Assembly (NCBI GenBank): GCA_023653785.1
Contig: JAMKCH010002946.1
Span: 1-64,000 of the forward strand
Direction: 5' to 3'
Origin: Ophioderma brevispina
Lineage: Eukaryota; Echinodermata; Ophiuroidea; Amphilepidida; Ophiodermatidae
DNA: 64,000 nt
Position numbers and translations under genes: made by a program. The notes below the pieces were generated by a model. That model was not told the DNA's origin. It saw only the letters and a program-made list of their open reading frames with translations, and did no database searches. Below, piece by piece: positions 46,641 to 57,309 of the stretch (position 1 is the first letter of the stretch; each line of letters begins with the position of its first letter).

Positions 46641-48149
46641 AACTCACTTAATATGGACATCAAGTATACTCTTATAAAGAACATTTCTGTATATTTAATT
46701 GTTACTTTACATGTAATTTGTTGGACATTCCAAATTCTTGAACTGGCATTTAAGACACTATCAGGATTCACTGGAAAGAGTCAAAATGTTTGAAATCTGC
46801 AGGGATAGCTTAAAAATGAGGATGGGTTCTGTAGAAATCCCCCAGAAGTTATTCGGCAACTGAAAAAAATTAACAGAAACGGACAGCAAGCAGCAGTATC
46901 AAAAGAATGAATCTCCATTAACTTACGGTTGGTAGTAGTGTCCGTACGGGAAGTAAAGAAAAATATTGATTTTGTCCTTATTAGGTTTGCTTTCAGTCTT
47001 AGCACTGTAGTGTATGTTAGGCTACCTATCAAACTGCACAAATCGATTTTTCGTTATTGTTTCGATTTTCTGATTTAGCAATCATTGATGTCCCTTTCAA
47101 TCAAACCAAAATGAACGTAAATAATATTTGGTTATATGAAAAATTCAGACCATTGTGCACAAGGCTCATTTGTTGTGTTAAAAGGATATTTTTGACCTTG
47201 TAGTCCATAACATGCCGTAACAAAGGCGGTAACGCCTGGCGTAATTGTACAAAATTTTACATTTTATTTGGCATTGCAAGAGCTTATTTTAACACGAGTC
47301 AAGCCATCAAAGCCTATAATATTGTTGCGAAACATTTATGAAACCTTATCGGTTTGCCTTTGTTTCTAAATTGCACCCTGAATTTCCAAATTTGCAGAAA
47401 ACCTACATGCCTCGAAGACTGCCGTCGAGTGTCATCAAAATCCACTCGAATCTGCATTTATGGGTGAAGAAGCAGCAGTTATAAATACCCATATATGACA
47501 TTTTCACATGAATGAGTGAGTTCTATGCTAACAATATATTTTGAGATCGTTTTCCTAGATTGATTCTATATGTTCTAAATATAGCAACGGAAATAATTGC
47601 ATTTCGGAACACCATCGAACACCCTCGTCCTGTGCTTGAAGTACGTCTGAAGCAGAATCCAATATCAAATAAACAAGAAAAAGCGGAAGGGCGTGTCATG
47701 TTCCTCCAGGGTCCATACACACTTTCCCATTTTAGATATGATTCAAAGACGCAGAAAAAGCTCCAAAGGCTTTGGCAATATCAAGTCTCACCCATCGCGG
47801 TAGCTATGCTGCAATATGTTATCAATTTCACCTGATGCAAATTAGCTAGTAAGGCTGTAGGGAATTAGATTGTTCAACAAAACGGTGTGATCTCAAGACA
47901 TTGGGGTTAGTAAACTCGAACCAAAACTTCAGCAGGACGACACAACACAATATGTGTCGATTATTGGTAAACAAAATTATGAGGCCAAGGAAGATGAAAG
48001 TTTGGGCGCGGCGATACCAAAATACATCCTCAGGAGCGGTCTCATACTCGCCATGAAGCAACCATCGCACCAGCTGACATGTAAGTGCTGGATATGAATA
48101 ACAGATTCTATTGAATCTGCTGTCAAATTTAACAAGTCGGGTTGAGAGG
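46641..48149. other. no recognised gene; small unexplained ORFs
   Basis: A 91-codon plus ORF (47,560-47,835) and a 108-codon minus ORF (47,846-48,172) lie back to back. A third, plus-strand open stretch of about 68 codons (about 47,897-48,111) reads DIGVSKLEPKLQQDD onward. None resembles a known family and no splice sites of quality flank them. Confidence 0.3.
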
Positions 48150-48679
48150 CATTTAAAGCGGCACTGGCACAATTTTCACAATATGAATTTCTTCAATTTG
48201 CTCTCAAATGATAGTCTGGGTATTGGAAGCACAAGATTATTTACACTAAAAATAACATACCCAAAAACAGAAGGGACGTTGAGATAGGATAAAGATATCC
48301 AGGTAATTGTAGGCTAGGTTTAAGTTTTCCCTAACTTTAATCAACAAATGGTTATATTACATGAATATTTTGACTCGTACTCACTTGATTAAAACCAAAG
48401 GTTATAGACCGATCAAACCGTGTGCATAGCGTGGGAAACAATGCATACGGCGTGCGTGTTGCTGTGTGTTAAACTCTCATTTCCGTCGTCTGCTGAATTT
48501 CGTCGTCGCCGGCGACGCGAATTACAAAATCTTTCTGTTTTCCCACAAGGAAGCTGATTGGTCTTAATCTTTTCGGGTGAGGCCTTTGGTATAAAAGCTT
48601 TACAACCACCCAAAAACTCGATTTTTGAAAAATCTTGATGGCGCACTATTTTTCAATGTGCCAGTGGCTCTTTAAATGA
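48150..48679. mobile_element. 530-bp TIR element (MITE-like)
   Basis: The left end CATTTAAAGCGGCACTGGCA (48,150-48,169) is matched by the reverse complement of the right end, CATTTAAAGAGCCACTGGCA (48,660-48,679). Only two of these 20 positions differ. The interior encodes only a 77-codon minus ORF of no recognised family. It fits a non-autonomous DNA transposon. No target-site duplication could be fixed, because TTTAAA is within the TIR. Confidence 0.65.
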
Positions 48680-48964
48680 TTTACCTTTTGTCACAATATG
48701 TTACATGTCGTCATTCAGTTTAAGCACACGACGCCACTTCGATTATTGGTGTTAACGGGTCCGCTGTTTTGAGAGCAATACTGCGCTAAATTCAGGTTTC
48801 CCAGATCACATTGCTCCACAATAGCACGCCCTGTGGTTTATGAAAGGAATTCCTCGAAAAAACATTATTTAGACTAAAAATACACATCTCATTCATTCTT
48901 TTGCTAATATTTTTAATGACGTCCATAGATATTTAGCCATATCTGTATCACAGTCTGCACTCTG

Positions 48965-49860
48965 TTTAACCTAGCTGAAGGTTGATGGCACGCCAGGATC
49001 TTCTTGTGTCTGACGGTTTTTGGTCTTGAAAACGGTGTTGGTCACACACAGTTATAGTAGGACACAGTTCAAGAAGACGTTTTCCATTGTCATTGGTCTT
49101 ACGACCACCAGCAGTGTCCAGGGCAAGATGGCCAGGACTCTTTTGGTCAGAACCCCTCTCGCATTGAAATCCAGGGAGAGAGGTTTTCGCAATTGATATA
49201 CCCTGTGATTACAGCTTCAAGGTTGTCATAGAATTCACTTGGCTTCAGATTGGAAGTCAGGGTTGGAGCATACACACGCTTAGGGAGACCGGGCCAGCGC
49301 TGGTGTGAAGGCGAAGTGTCGAAGGCGTTCTGATCCACCTTTACCAGGCTCCACTGAACTCAGTTAAGAGTTACTAACTGCAAAAACTAACGCCAAATTC
49401 ACGAGGTTCGTCTGCAGAATTTCCCTTCCAAAAGAATGGTGTAGGCCTTTTCCTTGAGTGTACCCGAATCTGCTAGGCGTGTTTCTTGTAAGGTGGCTAT
49501 GTCCGACTTTAAGTCTTAGAGCTCATTAATTAATGATGGCTGTCTTGCGAGTAGCATGACATCTTTGATCATTGTGTCACCTAAACCAGGTGTCATGGTA
49601 ACCACATTCCAACATCCCAGCTTGAGGGAGTTGTCTTCTTGGATTTCTTATCCTTGGATTGCCAGGTGCAGTTATTTGCAGTCAGCATTTCATTACTGAT
49701 CTCCACTATCCCCATGCACCCTATGGGAAGACTAACTGTGGCGGGACAGCACTCAATTGGCTGAGGGCTGCCCAACTTAAGGTGGGCGGTAGCTGTCCAG
49801 TGAGATGCGATTATCTCTCCCACCGTCGGACGTAGCCCCTGGCGCTATGCTCTACGCCAA
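48965..49860 (-). pseudogene. LINE endonuclease (5' half), inverted
   Basis: Minus strand, reading down from about 49,640: KLGCWNV (start of the endonuclease fold), then ATLQETRLADSGTLKEK at about 49,520-49,470 with the conserved QETR, VYAPTLTSN at about 49,275 and EFYDNLEAVI at about 49,225. Further down come NDNG-RLLELC at about 49,095 and DTRRSWRAIN at about 49,005. This is the N-terminal two thirds of an apurinic-type endonuclease of a non-LTR retrotransposon. About 220 bp further 5' is a decayed N-terminal leader. The frame is broken several times. It matches the family of the RT on the opposite strand at 50,560-53,075, so both probably come from one insertion. Confidence 0.75.
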
Positions 49861-50559
49861 TCACGCAAAGTAGCTTAAAACCGGAACGCTACTTCCGTGT
49901 TGGTTCTAACGCTATGAAGCGCAGTTGGATGTCATCTCCAGGGCGCATGCCAGGCCATTGCTATGGAGATCCGTATGTTGGCCATGCACATGATCCCCCT
50001 CTCCACCTGAGACAAATCCAAAGGAACGTCGAGAAACTATACAGTTTGGTGCCAGCAGCATCGCAGGAAGTTGCCGAACTGGTGCTGATTAGAGCAGTCA
50101 GTCGCCTTACGGGACTCCAACTCCGGTTTTATCCTCGGGTTGTCTCCCCAAGCCTTTTCTGCAATCAGTGAGTCATCAAGGCACAGATACTATAAAGTCT
50201 GGAACAACACTGGCCGTTGAACCTGGTGGTTTCTTTCGCCCTTAATGCTGGTATGTTCAGCAGCATGTAGGTTATTTAATGGCCTAATCACGAGCCTAAC
50301 CTTAAGGATTTAAAGGAAGTGTACAGCATCTGGTCCAGTTTGCCAACCAAACCGGAGTATGGTGACACACCCGTCCACCAACCACCGACCATTTTGTGAG
50401 TAAATGTCCACGCAGGTCAATGTATTGTTTGTAAGCAGGACTCTGATCATTCCATGGCGCAGCCCTTGCCCCGACTAACTGATGTGATCCACTAACCTAG
50501 GCCAACTGGAATGCTGAGAAGGAATAAGAACTAGAAAAGGCGGAAAAAGAGCTATGGGA
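49861..50559. other. junction region of the inverted LINE
   Basis: It lies between the inverted endonuclease half and the forward RT half. In a 5'-inverted LINE this position would hold the element's 5' UTR in minus orientation. The 85-codon plus-strand ORF (49,914-50,171) has no family resemblance. The exact breakpoint is not visible to me. Confidence 0.4.
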
Positions 50560-53075
50560 GATAGAGGCGCTCAAATTCCTCACTCTGGAATAGAAACAAA
50601 TCCATCCCACCACCCAATCCAGGCCCACTGTGATACAGACCATGCCTTTGTCTGCTGTAAGATTCGACTGCAACCAAGAGGATGCACCGCCTAAAACACG
50701 TTGTAGAACCACCACACGCATCAATACCATCACGATGCCGCAAGCGGACAGAGTTGGGCAATTTGCTGTTTCCATCAAGGCATCCATGGGCTTGGCTGTC
50801 ATCAGTGAACTCTGCAACAGAAAAATGGACTCATTTTCGTGAGACAATTCTGAGAGCTCAGCATTCTGTCTCTTTTGGAAGAAAATCCAGTCAGACAAAC
50901 GATTGGTTTGAGGCCAAGTCAGGCGTACTAACTACAGTCATTGAAGCCAAAAAGCAGCCCCTTCAGGGAGTATAAGGGTTCACCTTCCACACACACCCTG
51001 AGAGTGCTTCAAGCACTACTATTTCAGCGGAAGGCCAGGGCAGTTGCCAGCCAATGAATCCCGGCTGTAGCTGAGCGAAAAGAAATACAAACCGCCTCTG
51101 CAACGGGCAACATCAGAGCTATGTAGGATGGAATAAAGAAGGCTATCGGGCCATCTCAGTGCAAAACAGCGCCCCTCAAGTCACCCAGTGGTGAAGAAAT
51201 CACAGACAGAAGTAAGCAGAAGGAGCGCTGTGTGGAACACTTTTCTGAGCTCTACTCTACAGAAACTGCTGTCACAACCTCAGCCCGTGACAAGATCAAG
51301 AGTGTTCCTACCATGGCTGGCCTAGATTCTGTAACCGACACCTACACAGCGGATGAACTGACAAGGGTCATCACAGTCTATCAATCGGGAAAGCCCCTGT
51401 GAATGAGGAATACCAACCAGACCTGATCAAATGCTGTAAAAGCTCTCTGCTTCACCCACTACATGTAGGTCTCTGTCAATGCTGGGAGGAAGGAGCTGTA
51501 CCACACGACATGCGCGACTCAAAGATCATCACCCTCTACAAGAACAAAGGTGAAAGAAGTGATTGCAAACAATTACAGGGGTATTTCCCTCCTTAGTATT
51601 GTCGGCAAAGTTTTTGCCCGTGTTGCGGTGATGCGTCTTCAAGTCCTGGCTGAAAGGTGTATCCTGAGTCTCAGTGCCGATTTCGTGCTGGCAGATATAC
51701 GATCGATATGATCTTCTCCATACGCCAACTACAGGAGAAGTGCAGAGAACAACAGAAGCACCTACCATTGCTTTCATAGACCTGACCAAAGCCTTTGACC
51801 TGTTTAGCAGGGATGGACTGTTCCAAATCCTCCAGAAAATTTGGCTGTCCACCAAGGCTTCTGAGCATCATCAGCTCTTTCCACACTGACATGAAGGCAA
51901 CGTACAGTTTGACGGCAGCCTATCAGAGCCGATTGACATTCGCAGTGGTGTTAAGCACGGATGTGTTTTGTCCCCAACGCTCTTTGGGATATTCTTTTCA
52001 GTACTTTTGAAGCTAGCATTCGGTACAGCCACAGAAGGCATCTACATGCACACCAGGTCTGATGGTCGGCTCTTCAATTCGCGGCACGCCTTAGAGCTAA
52101 GACAAAGGTTCGTCAGATAGTGGTTCGTGACATGTTGTTTGCTGATGATGCTGCCATTACTCCACATTCCAAGCAGGAACTGTCAGCTGCTCATAGATCG
52201 CTTCTCACAGGCCTGTAAGGACTTCGGACTTGTCATCAGTTTGAAGAAGACTAATGTCCTTGCCCAAGATGCTCAAGAACCCCCTGTCATCACAATCGAC
52301 AATTACAAACTTGAGGTTGTTCAGGACTTCACCTACCTAGGGTCCACCATCAGTGACAGTCTTGTAAGAAATCGGCAAACCATTGGTAAAGCTGCAGCTA
52401 CTCTTGCCCGGCTTACAACGCGTGTGTGGAAAAATACGAAGATGTCCATTTAAGACAAAGGCAGCAGTTTACAACTCCTGCATCATCAGCACATTAATGT
52501 AGTGAGACATGGACTACATACTCTAGGCATGAGAAGAAACTCAACAGCTTACATCTGCGCTGTATTAGACGCATTCTGGGTGTCAATTGGAAGGACATGG
52601 TGCCAAACTCAGAGCTCCTGACTCGAATTTTTGGGGGGACTCCCACAATCTATACATTTCTTAGGACAACGCAGACTCGATGGCTGGGCCAGTCCGTCGA
52701 ATGGAGTATAGCCATCTACCGAAAGATATCGTGTATGATGAGCTTACATCTGGCAAGAGAAAAGTTGGTCGAACATGCTCCACCACACTACAAGGTATTT
52801 GTAGCGGGATATGTGTACCCTGAACATCGACATTGGTGCTGGGAGACAACTGGCTGAAAATCGTCACCTTGGCGAGAACAGTGAAGAAAACCTGGTGAAC
52901 AACAGATCATCAGCCAGTTTGAGAAGCAGCGAGCTAAAAGATAGCTGCACAGATCCTTGGATAGTCAAGCTGTGACATACCATATATGTAGCACCTGAGG
53001 CAGAGATGCCATCTAGGATTGGCCATCTTCAGCCACAGACGTCGCTGTTCATTTAACCTGTGACTCATTGCGGGC
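50560..53075 (+). pseudogene. LINE reverse transcriptase (3' half) with C2H2 tail
   Basis: Plus strand. It starts with the end of the endonuclease, CDTDHAFVCCKIRL (about 50,627). Then come GNIRAM.DGIKKAIGPS (about 51,109), MRDSKIITLYKNKGERSDC (about 51,508), YRGISLLSIVGKVFARV (about 51,574) and IAFIDLTKAFDL (about 51,768). The RT active site MLFADDAAI (52,132-52,158) is intact, followed by DFTYLGSTISD (about 52,326), SETWTTYSR (about 52,500) and LRCIRRILG (about 52,555). The C-terminus is a zinc-finger-like HIC..GRD..IFSHRRRC at 52,981-53,048. At least six frame changes and stops make it inactive. The 3' end lies near 53,090. Confidence 0.85.
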
Positions 53076-53117
53076 GGCCTCCATAGGCGCTGCGACTGAC
53101 GGAGGCATATGATGATG

Positions 53118-53218
53118 AGATATATTATATTCTATATAGATATATATATATATAAGATACATCTATAATAGATATAGAGATATATATATAGATATATATA
53201 TATATATATATATATTAT

Positions 53219-53247
<29 letters not shown>
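53118..53247. repeat. (TA)n microsatellite
   Basis: TATATA runs with interspersed GA. The Tc1-like element begins directly after a TA here, in keeping with the TA target of that superfamily. Confidence 0.9.
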
Positions 53248-53250
<3 letters not shown>

Positions 53251-53358
53251 TCAGCAAAAAAAAAAGAAAGTCCCCTATGAACGTTCTTTTTGACGTAACT
53301 CGAAAAGTATTTAACTTATTTTTATTCTTCAAAAAAACTGTATGGATGCGCAATTTTT

Positions 53359-53455
53359 ACGCACAAAATGCATTATTACGTCTATGCCGAGGGCATCGTT
53401 TTCACCATTAAATCGTCCCATTTGATGAAATTTATGCCAAGAAAAAAAGTTGCAC
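53359..53455 (+). repeat. Tc1-like left TIR, inner part
   Basis: ACGCACAAAATG...GCCGAG...CATCGTTTTCACCAT...TCGTCCCATTT...GCCAAGAAAAAAAGTTGCAC pairs by eye with the reverse complement of 55,083-55,182, at roughly 80-85% identity with a few small gaps. Confidence 0.8.
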
Positions 53456-55082
53456 TATTTTTCCTGAATCGTAGAAGTTTGATTTCTAAGTGTGTACGGT
53501 TAAATTTCATTCACCAATTTTGAGCAGGTGAATACACTGCGTGGCTCTGGCCGTGTGTTGATACATAATCACATTGAAAAGAAAAGGGTTGCTCGTAGAG
53601 GATTTACATAATCTCTTTTACTGTGGAATTTCTTTGGGATTAAAAAGCCATAGTTATGTCATCGTGTTATCTGTGTTGGGTTTTGAATATTGAATGTGCG
53701 TATATGGTTAGGTTTAAAAAAGCGGCGCATAAAAAACTTGAAAGAGGGCGAGCCTAATGCTTCTAGGACGAAGGGGTACCTGTAAAAGAGGTGGCAAGAG
53801 GTTAGGAGTAAACCAAAGGCTATCCGGAAACTGAAGTTTCGGCAGCAAAGGGAGGAAAGGTCTTCCAAGAAGGCCCTTCAATAGCGGGCGACCTCGCATT
53901 ACAACAGTGAGGCAAGACATGTCCATGGTTAACAAGGATGAGAAACCCGGAGAACGAAAGACGTAAGTAATTGTTTTTTGTTGTAAGTAAATTCAGCGGA
54001 TGCACATACTTTGAAAGGATTGAAAATGTCAATAATAAAAATGTGCCTTCAGCAACAAAAACATTTAAATTTTGACCCACTTGTATATCCGTTTTTTTTA
54101 CTTTGTCTTGTTGTCTCTCTCTTTCTCTCTCTCTCTCTCTCCAGCTAAGCAGATCAAAAGACGGGTTGCACCGTCGGCGAGAACAGGAACCGAATGCAAT
54201 CTCACTGCAGACGTCGCAAAACCGCCTTCACCGAGTCGGGCTTTGAAAAACATCGCCCCAAAAGAAAAAGCTAAAGCTAAAGATTGAGCACCGGTCGTGT
54301 ACGAGGTCAGCTTCGTACGAAGAACAACAGGAGATGGAATGGAAACAGCCGTAACGTTAATGGGCAAACAAAAGTCCTCTTTAGAGATGGAATGCCAATT
54401 CTATATTACTGAAAAGGATAGATGAAAACGAGTGAGGGTGATGGCGAAAGAGAAGGGGAGCCGCTGAACAGGGACTGCATTCAGGAAGTAGAGCCCTTCC
54501 AAGCCGGAGTGTGATGGTGTGGGGTGGAGTCAGTACCGGTGGAAAGACAGACCTTGTCTCCATTTCAGGTCGCTTGACTGCCCGTAGAGAGTTGATGAGG
54601 GTGTTGTTGCAACCACATGTTGTGACATTAGGCCGCAGCAATCGGTGATGAGTTAATCTTTATTGATGATAAACGCAACAACCTCACCGTGCTCATGATT
54701 CACCAACCGGTATCTGGAAGACAACGGGATTGACGCGCATGGAAGGGCCAGCAAAATCCACTGATTGCAAATCCCAATGGGAACCTGGGGATGACATTTC
54801 CAGCATGAAGCCGGACAGGAAGAATAAACATCTTTGCAGGATTGCAGCGCATATTGCAACGGGTTTGGGCCAACTTAGCTCATCAGCAGCATATACGCAC
54901 TTTGTCAACAGTGTGGCAAAAGTGTCTGAGTCACTGAGAAGGATGGGGTTGGCCTGCACATTATTGAACATTGGACAGGCTTGCTTCCTGCTAGTTGATA
55001 AGCTTTGAAATGGAGCAATAAATGTTGTTTTATGACCAGAAGGCAACGAGTACCTTTTCACTTTTATGTGTGCAAATTGAAA

Positions 55083-55182
55083 GTGCAAACTTTTTTTCTT
55101 GCATGAAATTTCATTTAAATGGGACAATCTCATGGTAAAAACGATGTCTCTCGGCAAAACGTAAATTGTCATTTTGTGCGTA
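55083..55182 (-). repeat. Tc1-like right TIR, inner part
   Basis: Reverse complement of the left TIR. The outer stretch present on the left (53,248-53,358) has no counterpart here. The sequence changes to Penelope-like element within about 35 bp. Confidence 0.8.
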
Positions 55183-55216
55183 AGAAATGCAGAGGCTCAT
55201 GCTTAAAAGCAGAGCG

Positions 55217-56735
55217 AGATAAATTTGAGTGAAAACCTGCTGAAACGGTTAGCACAAAAAGACAAGCACACCATCATCAGCTTCGACATCATCGACTTTT
55301 ACCCATCCATCACAGAGACTACTCAAGAAAGCACTGACGTCCGCGAAGAAAATATTGCACATCTCCAGCAGGGGAATCCCATCATCCTCCATTCCAGGAA
55401 GTCGCTTCATTCAACGGAGGCAACCCTTGGAAGAAAAAGAGAAATAAGACTTGTGTCACCAAAAGAGACATTAATGACTTGATGTGTCATAAAAAAAAGA
55501 GAAATAATGACTTGTGTCACGACCTGTTCGACGGCTTTCATGGGCAGAAGATACGACGGCGCTGAAGTTTGTGACCTCATCGGCTTGTACATCCTCAACA
55601 TCCTATTCAAGAAGTTCGACAAGGGGAAAAATGGACTCTACAGAGACGGACGGCTTAGCAGTTTTACACAGAACATCTGGCAACAGCATCCGAAACCGAA
55701 CCAGGAAAAACATCATCAAGACATTCAGAGACTAGGCCTCAAAATCACCATCGACTGCAACATGAACGTCACCAAATTCCTCGACATCACTCTAAACTTG
55801 GACAATAGCAAATCTACCCATACCGCAAACCCAACGACCGACCAGTATACATCCACAAGCTCTGCAACACCCACCAAACATCATCAAGGAACCCACCAGC
55901 CTCCATAAGCAGAACGTATATCAGCATTTCAATTACACCATAGATACTTCAACAAGAAATCAACATTCTACAAAGACGCTCTGAAAATCGCGGATACAAC
56001 GAGGAACTTCAAATAACAGAGAACGCGAAACAGGACGACCCGTAAACGTAAACGTAACATCATTGGTTTAACCCGCCTTCAGAAAGAACGTCTCCACCCA
56101 AACATCGGACGACATTCATCAAGCTCATCGACAAAAAATTATCCCAGGCGATCCAAACTCACAGATATTCCAACCCGAAACACCGTCAAGATCAGCTACA
56201 AGATGCATGCCCAACTTCGCCAGGCATTCATCAAAACCACAACAAGAAGTCGCCGCTAAGGATAATCAATCTACACAAACATGGTTGCAACTGCCGCAAC
56301 AAGGACCTGTGCCCACTGCCAGGACACTGTTTGAAACCTAACTTCATCTACAGCGCCGAAGTCAAAGTAGCAAACAGGGACTAAACCAAACTTACATCGG
56401 ACTGACGAAACCACCTTTCAAGACTAGATTTTTAAAAAACCACAGACATCCTTCAGAAATGAAAAGCACCAGCAGAACAGCATAGAAACTCTCCAAGTAC
56501 GTGTGGCAGGCTCAAAAGAGCAACCACCTACGACATCCATGGTCAATCGTATCCAGCGGCCGACCGTACTCCAGCGGAACAAAGAAAATGCGACCCCTGC
56601 CTCACCGAGAAGGCTGCGCCATCATTCAATGCGACAGACGCAGAATACTCACCAAGCGACCCGAACTGATCTCCAAGTGCCGCCACGGAGAACAAATTTC
56701 TACTTAGCAAACCACCCCAGCATCACCTATGGATA
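55217..56735 (+). pseudogene. Penelope-like element: RT plus GIY-YIG endonuclease
   Basis: Plus strand. ISFDIIDFYPSITETT (about 55,276) is the PLE RT palm block with its first catalytic Asp. YDGAEVCDLIGLYILNILF (about 55,551) and GLYRDGRL (about 55,633) follow. The usual YRDDGL is disrupted by one extra G near 55,648, after which the frame continues as DGLAVLHRTSG. Then come LGLKITIDCNMNVTKFLDIT (about 55,737), a Cys-rich GCNCRNKDLCPLPGHC (about 56,284), TYIGLTKPPFKTRF with shifts (about 56,393) and CDPCLTEK (about 56,590). This order (RT, CxC...C linker, GIY-YIG nuclease) is diagnostic of canonical PLEs. The N-terminal RT fingers are missing, so the copy is 5'-truncated. Confidence 0.85.
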
Positions 56736-56860
56736 ATACGACTACCATACCCCTCGCGTCGCTAATTATCACTTTCACATCTCATGCCGCCCTCTACGAC
56801 CAACAATTCTCTCTTACGATGTCCGCAACACCCTTTATATTCGTCGCATCCAACCGATAG

Positions 56861-56914
56861 CAGCCAGTTGTCTGGTGATCGCACAAGCGTGAAAACTCCG
56901 AGTAACAACTACTG
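56861..56914 (+). ncRNA. hammerhead-ribozyme-like motif of the PLE
   Basis: Located about 125 bp 3' of the PLE reading frame. Helix I pairs AGTTGT (56,866-56,871) with ACAACT (56,905-56,910), extended by CAG (56,861-56,863) with CTG (56,912-56,914). The core CTGGTGA (56,872-56,878) is followed by helix II CGC/GCG (56,880-56,882 and 56,887-56,889, loop ACAA) and GAAA (56,891-56,894). A 3-bp helix III pairs ACT (56,895-56,897) with AGT (56,901-56,903) around CCG. The expected cleavage base is A56,904, just before the helix I return strand. Two departures from consensus, CUGAUGA to CUGGUGA and one extra A in the GAAA segment, suggest a decayed ribozyme. Confidence 0.65.
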
Positions 56915-56990
56915 TTCCAGCAGGTCTCAATTTATCAATTTATATATAAAAAAAGACAAAAGTCAAAATAAAAATATATCTATATCTTAT

Positions 56991-57020
<30 letters not shown>

Positions 57021-57021
<1 letters not shown>

Positions 57022-57309
57022 GTTCGAAGGCTACGTCGGCATGTATTGAAAAGTTACATAATCAAGGGACCAAAGTCGGGTGTAGTCGCTTGCCGTAAAA
57101 AGGCCAAAGGCCAAAGTTTAACGCTATGTTGGATATATCCGTGAACATAACAAATATTGTTATGGACTCTTATTTGTTATGTTCAAGGATTATATCCGAC
57201 ATGCGTTAAACTTTTGGCCTTTGGCCTCTTTACGGCATGCGACTACACCCGACTTTGGTCAACTTGATATGTAAACTTTACAATAAAATGGGACGTAGCC
57301 TTCGAACTT
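57021..57309. repeat. long inverted repeat (foldback) of about 290 bp
   Basis: Arms of about 135-145 bp meet around a loop of about 20 bp. GTTCGAAGGCTACGTC at the left end is the exact complement of GACGTAGCCTTCGAAC at the right end. GACCAAAGTCGGGTGTAGTCG and GGCCAAAGGCCAAA also pair. The left arm follows a (TA)n tract. No ORF. It could be a foldback element or an end structure of the adjoining PLE. Confidence 0.85.

Larger units (their letters stand above)
53248..55199 (+). mobile_element. Tc1-like DNA transposon, decayed
   Basis: The left terminus CACTCAGCAAAAAAAAAAG follows TA, as in Tc1-type elements. Long TIRs lie at 53,359-53,455 and 55,083-55,182. Between them the plus strand encodes transposase remnants in order: RPRITTVRQD (about 53,889), AKQIKRRV (about 54,146), a degraded VLF.D (about 54,372), SVMVWGGVS (54,508-54,534), a frameshifted DDNA region near 54,665, YLEDNGID (about 54,712) and HTFVNSVAK (about 54,895). 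These correspond to the helix-turn-helix end and the three catalytic blocks of a DDE transposase. The first Asp block reads DGM rather than DES, and several shifts occur. The right terminus outside the inner TIR is missing. Confidence 0.8.

Noticed and set aside
47550..48172. neighbouring short ORFs as exons of one gene
   Set aside because: They are on opposite strands, have no good splice sites and end at the MITE boundary.
50497..50898. 133-codon minus-strand ORF
   Set aside because: Antisense to LINE sequence that has recognisable plus-strand motifs.
54693..55172. 159-codon minus-strand ORF
   Set aside because: It is antisense to the Tc1-like transposase remnant, whose motifs are on the plus strand.
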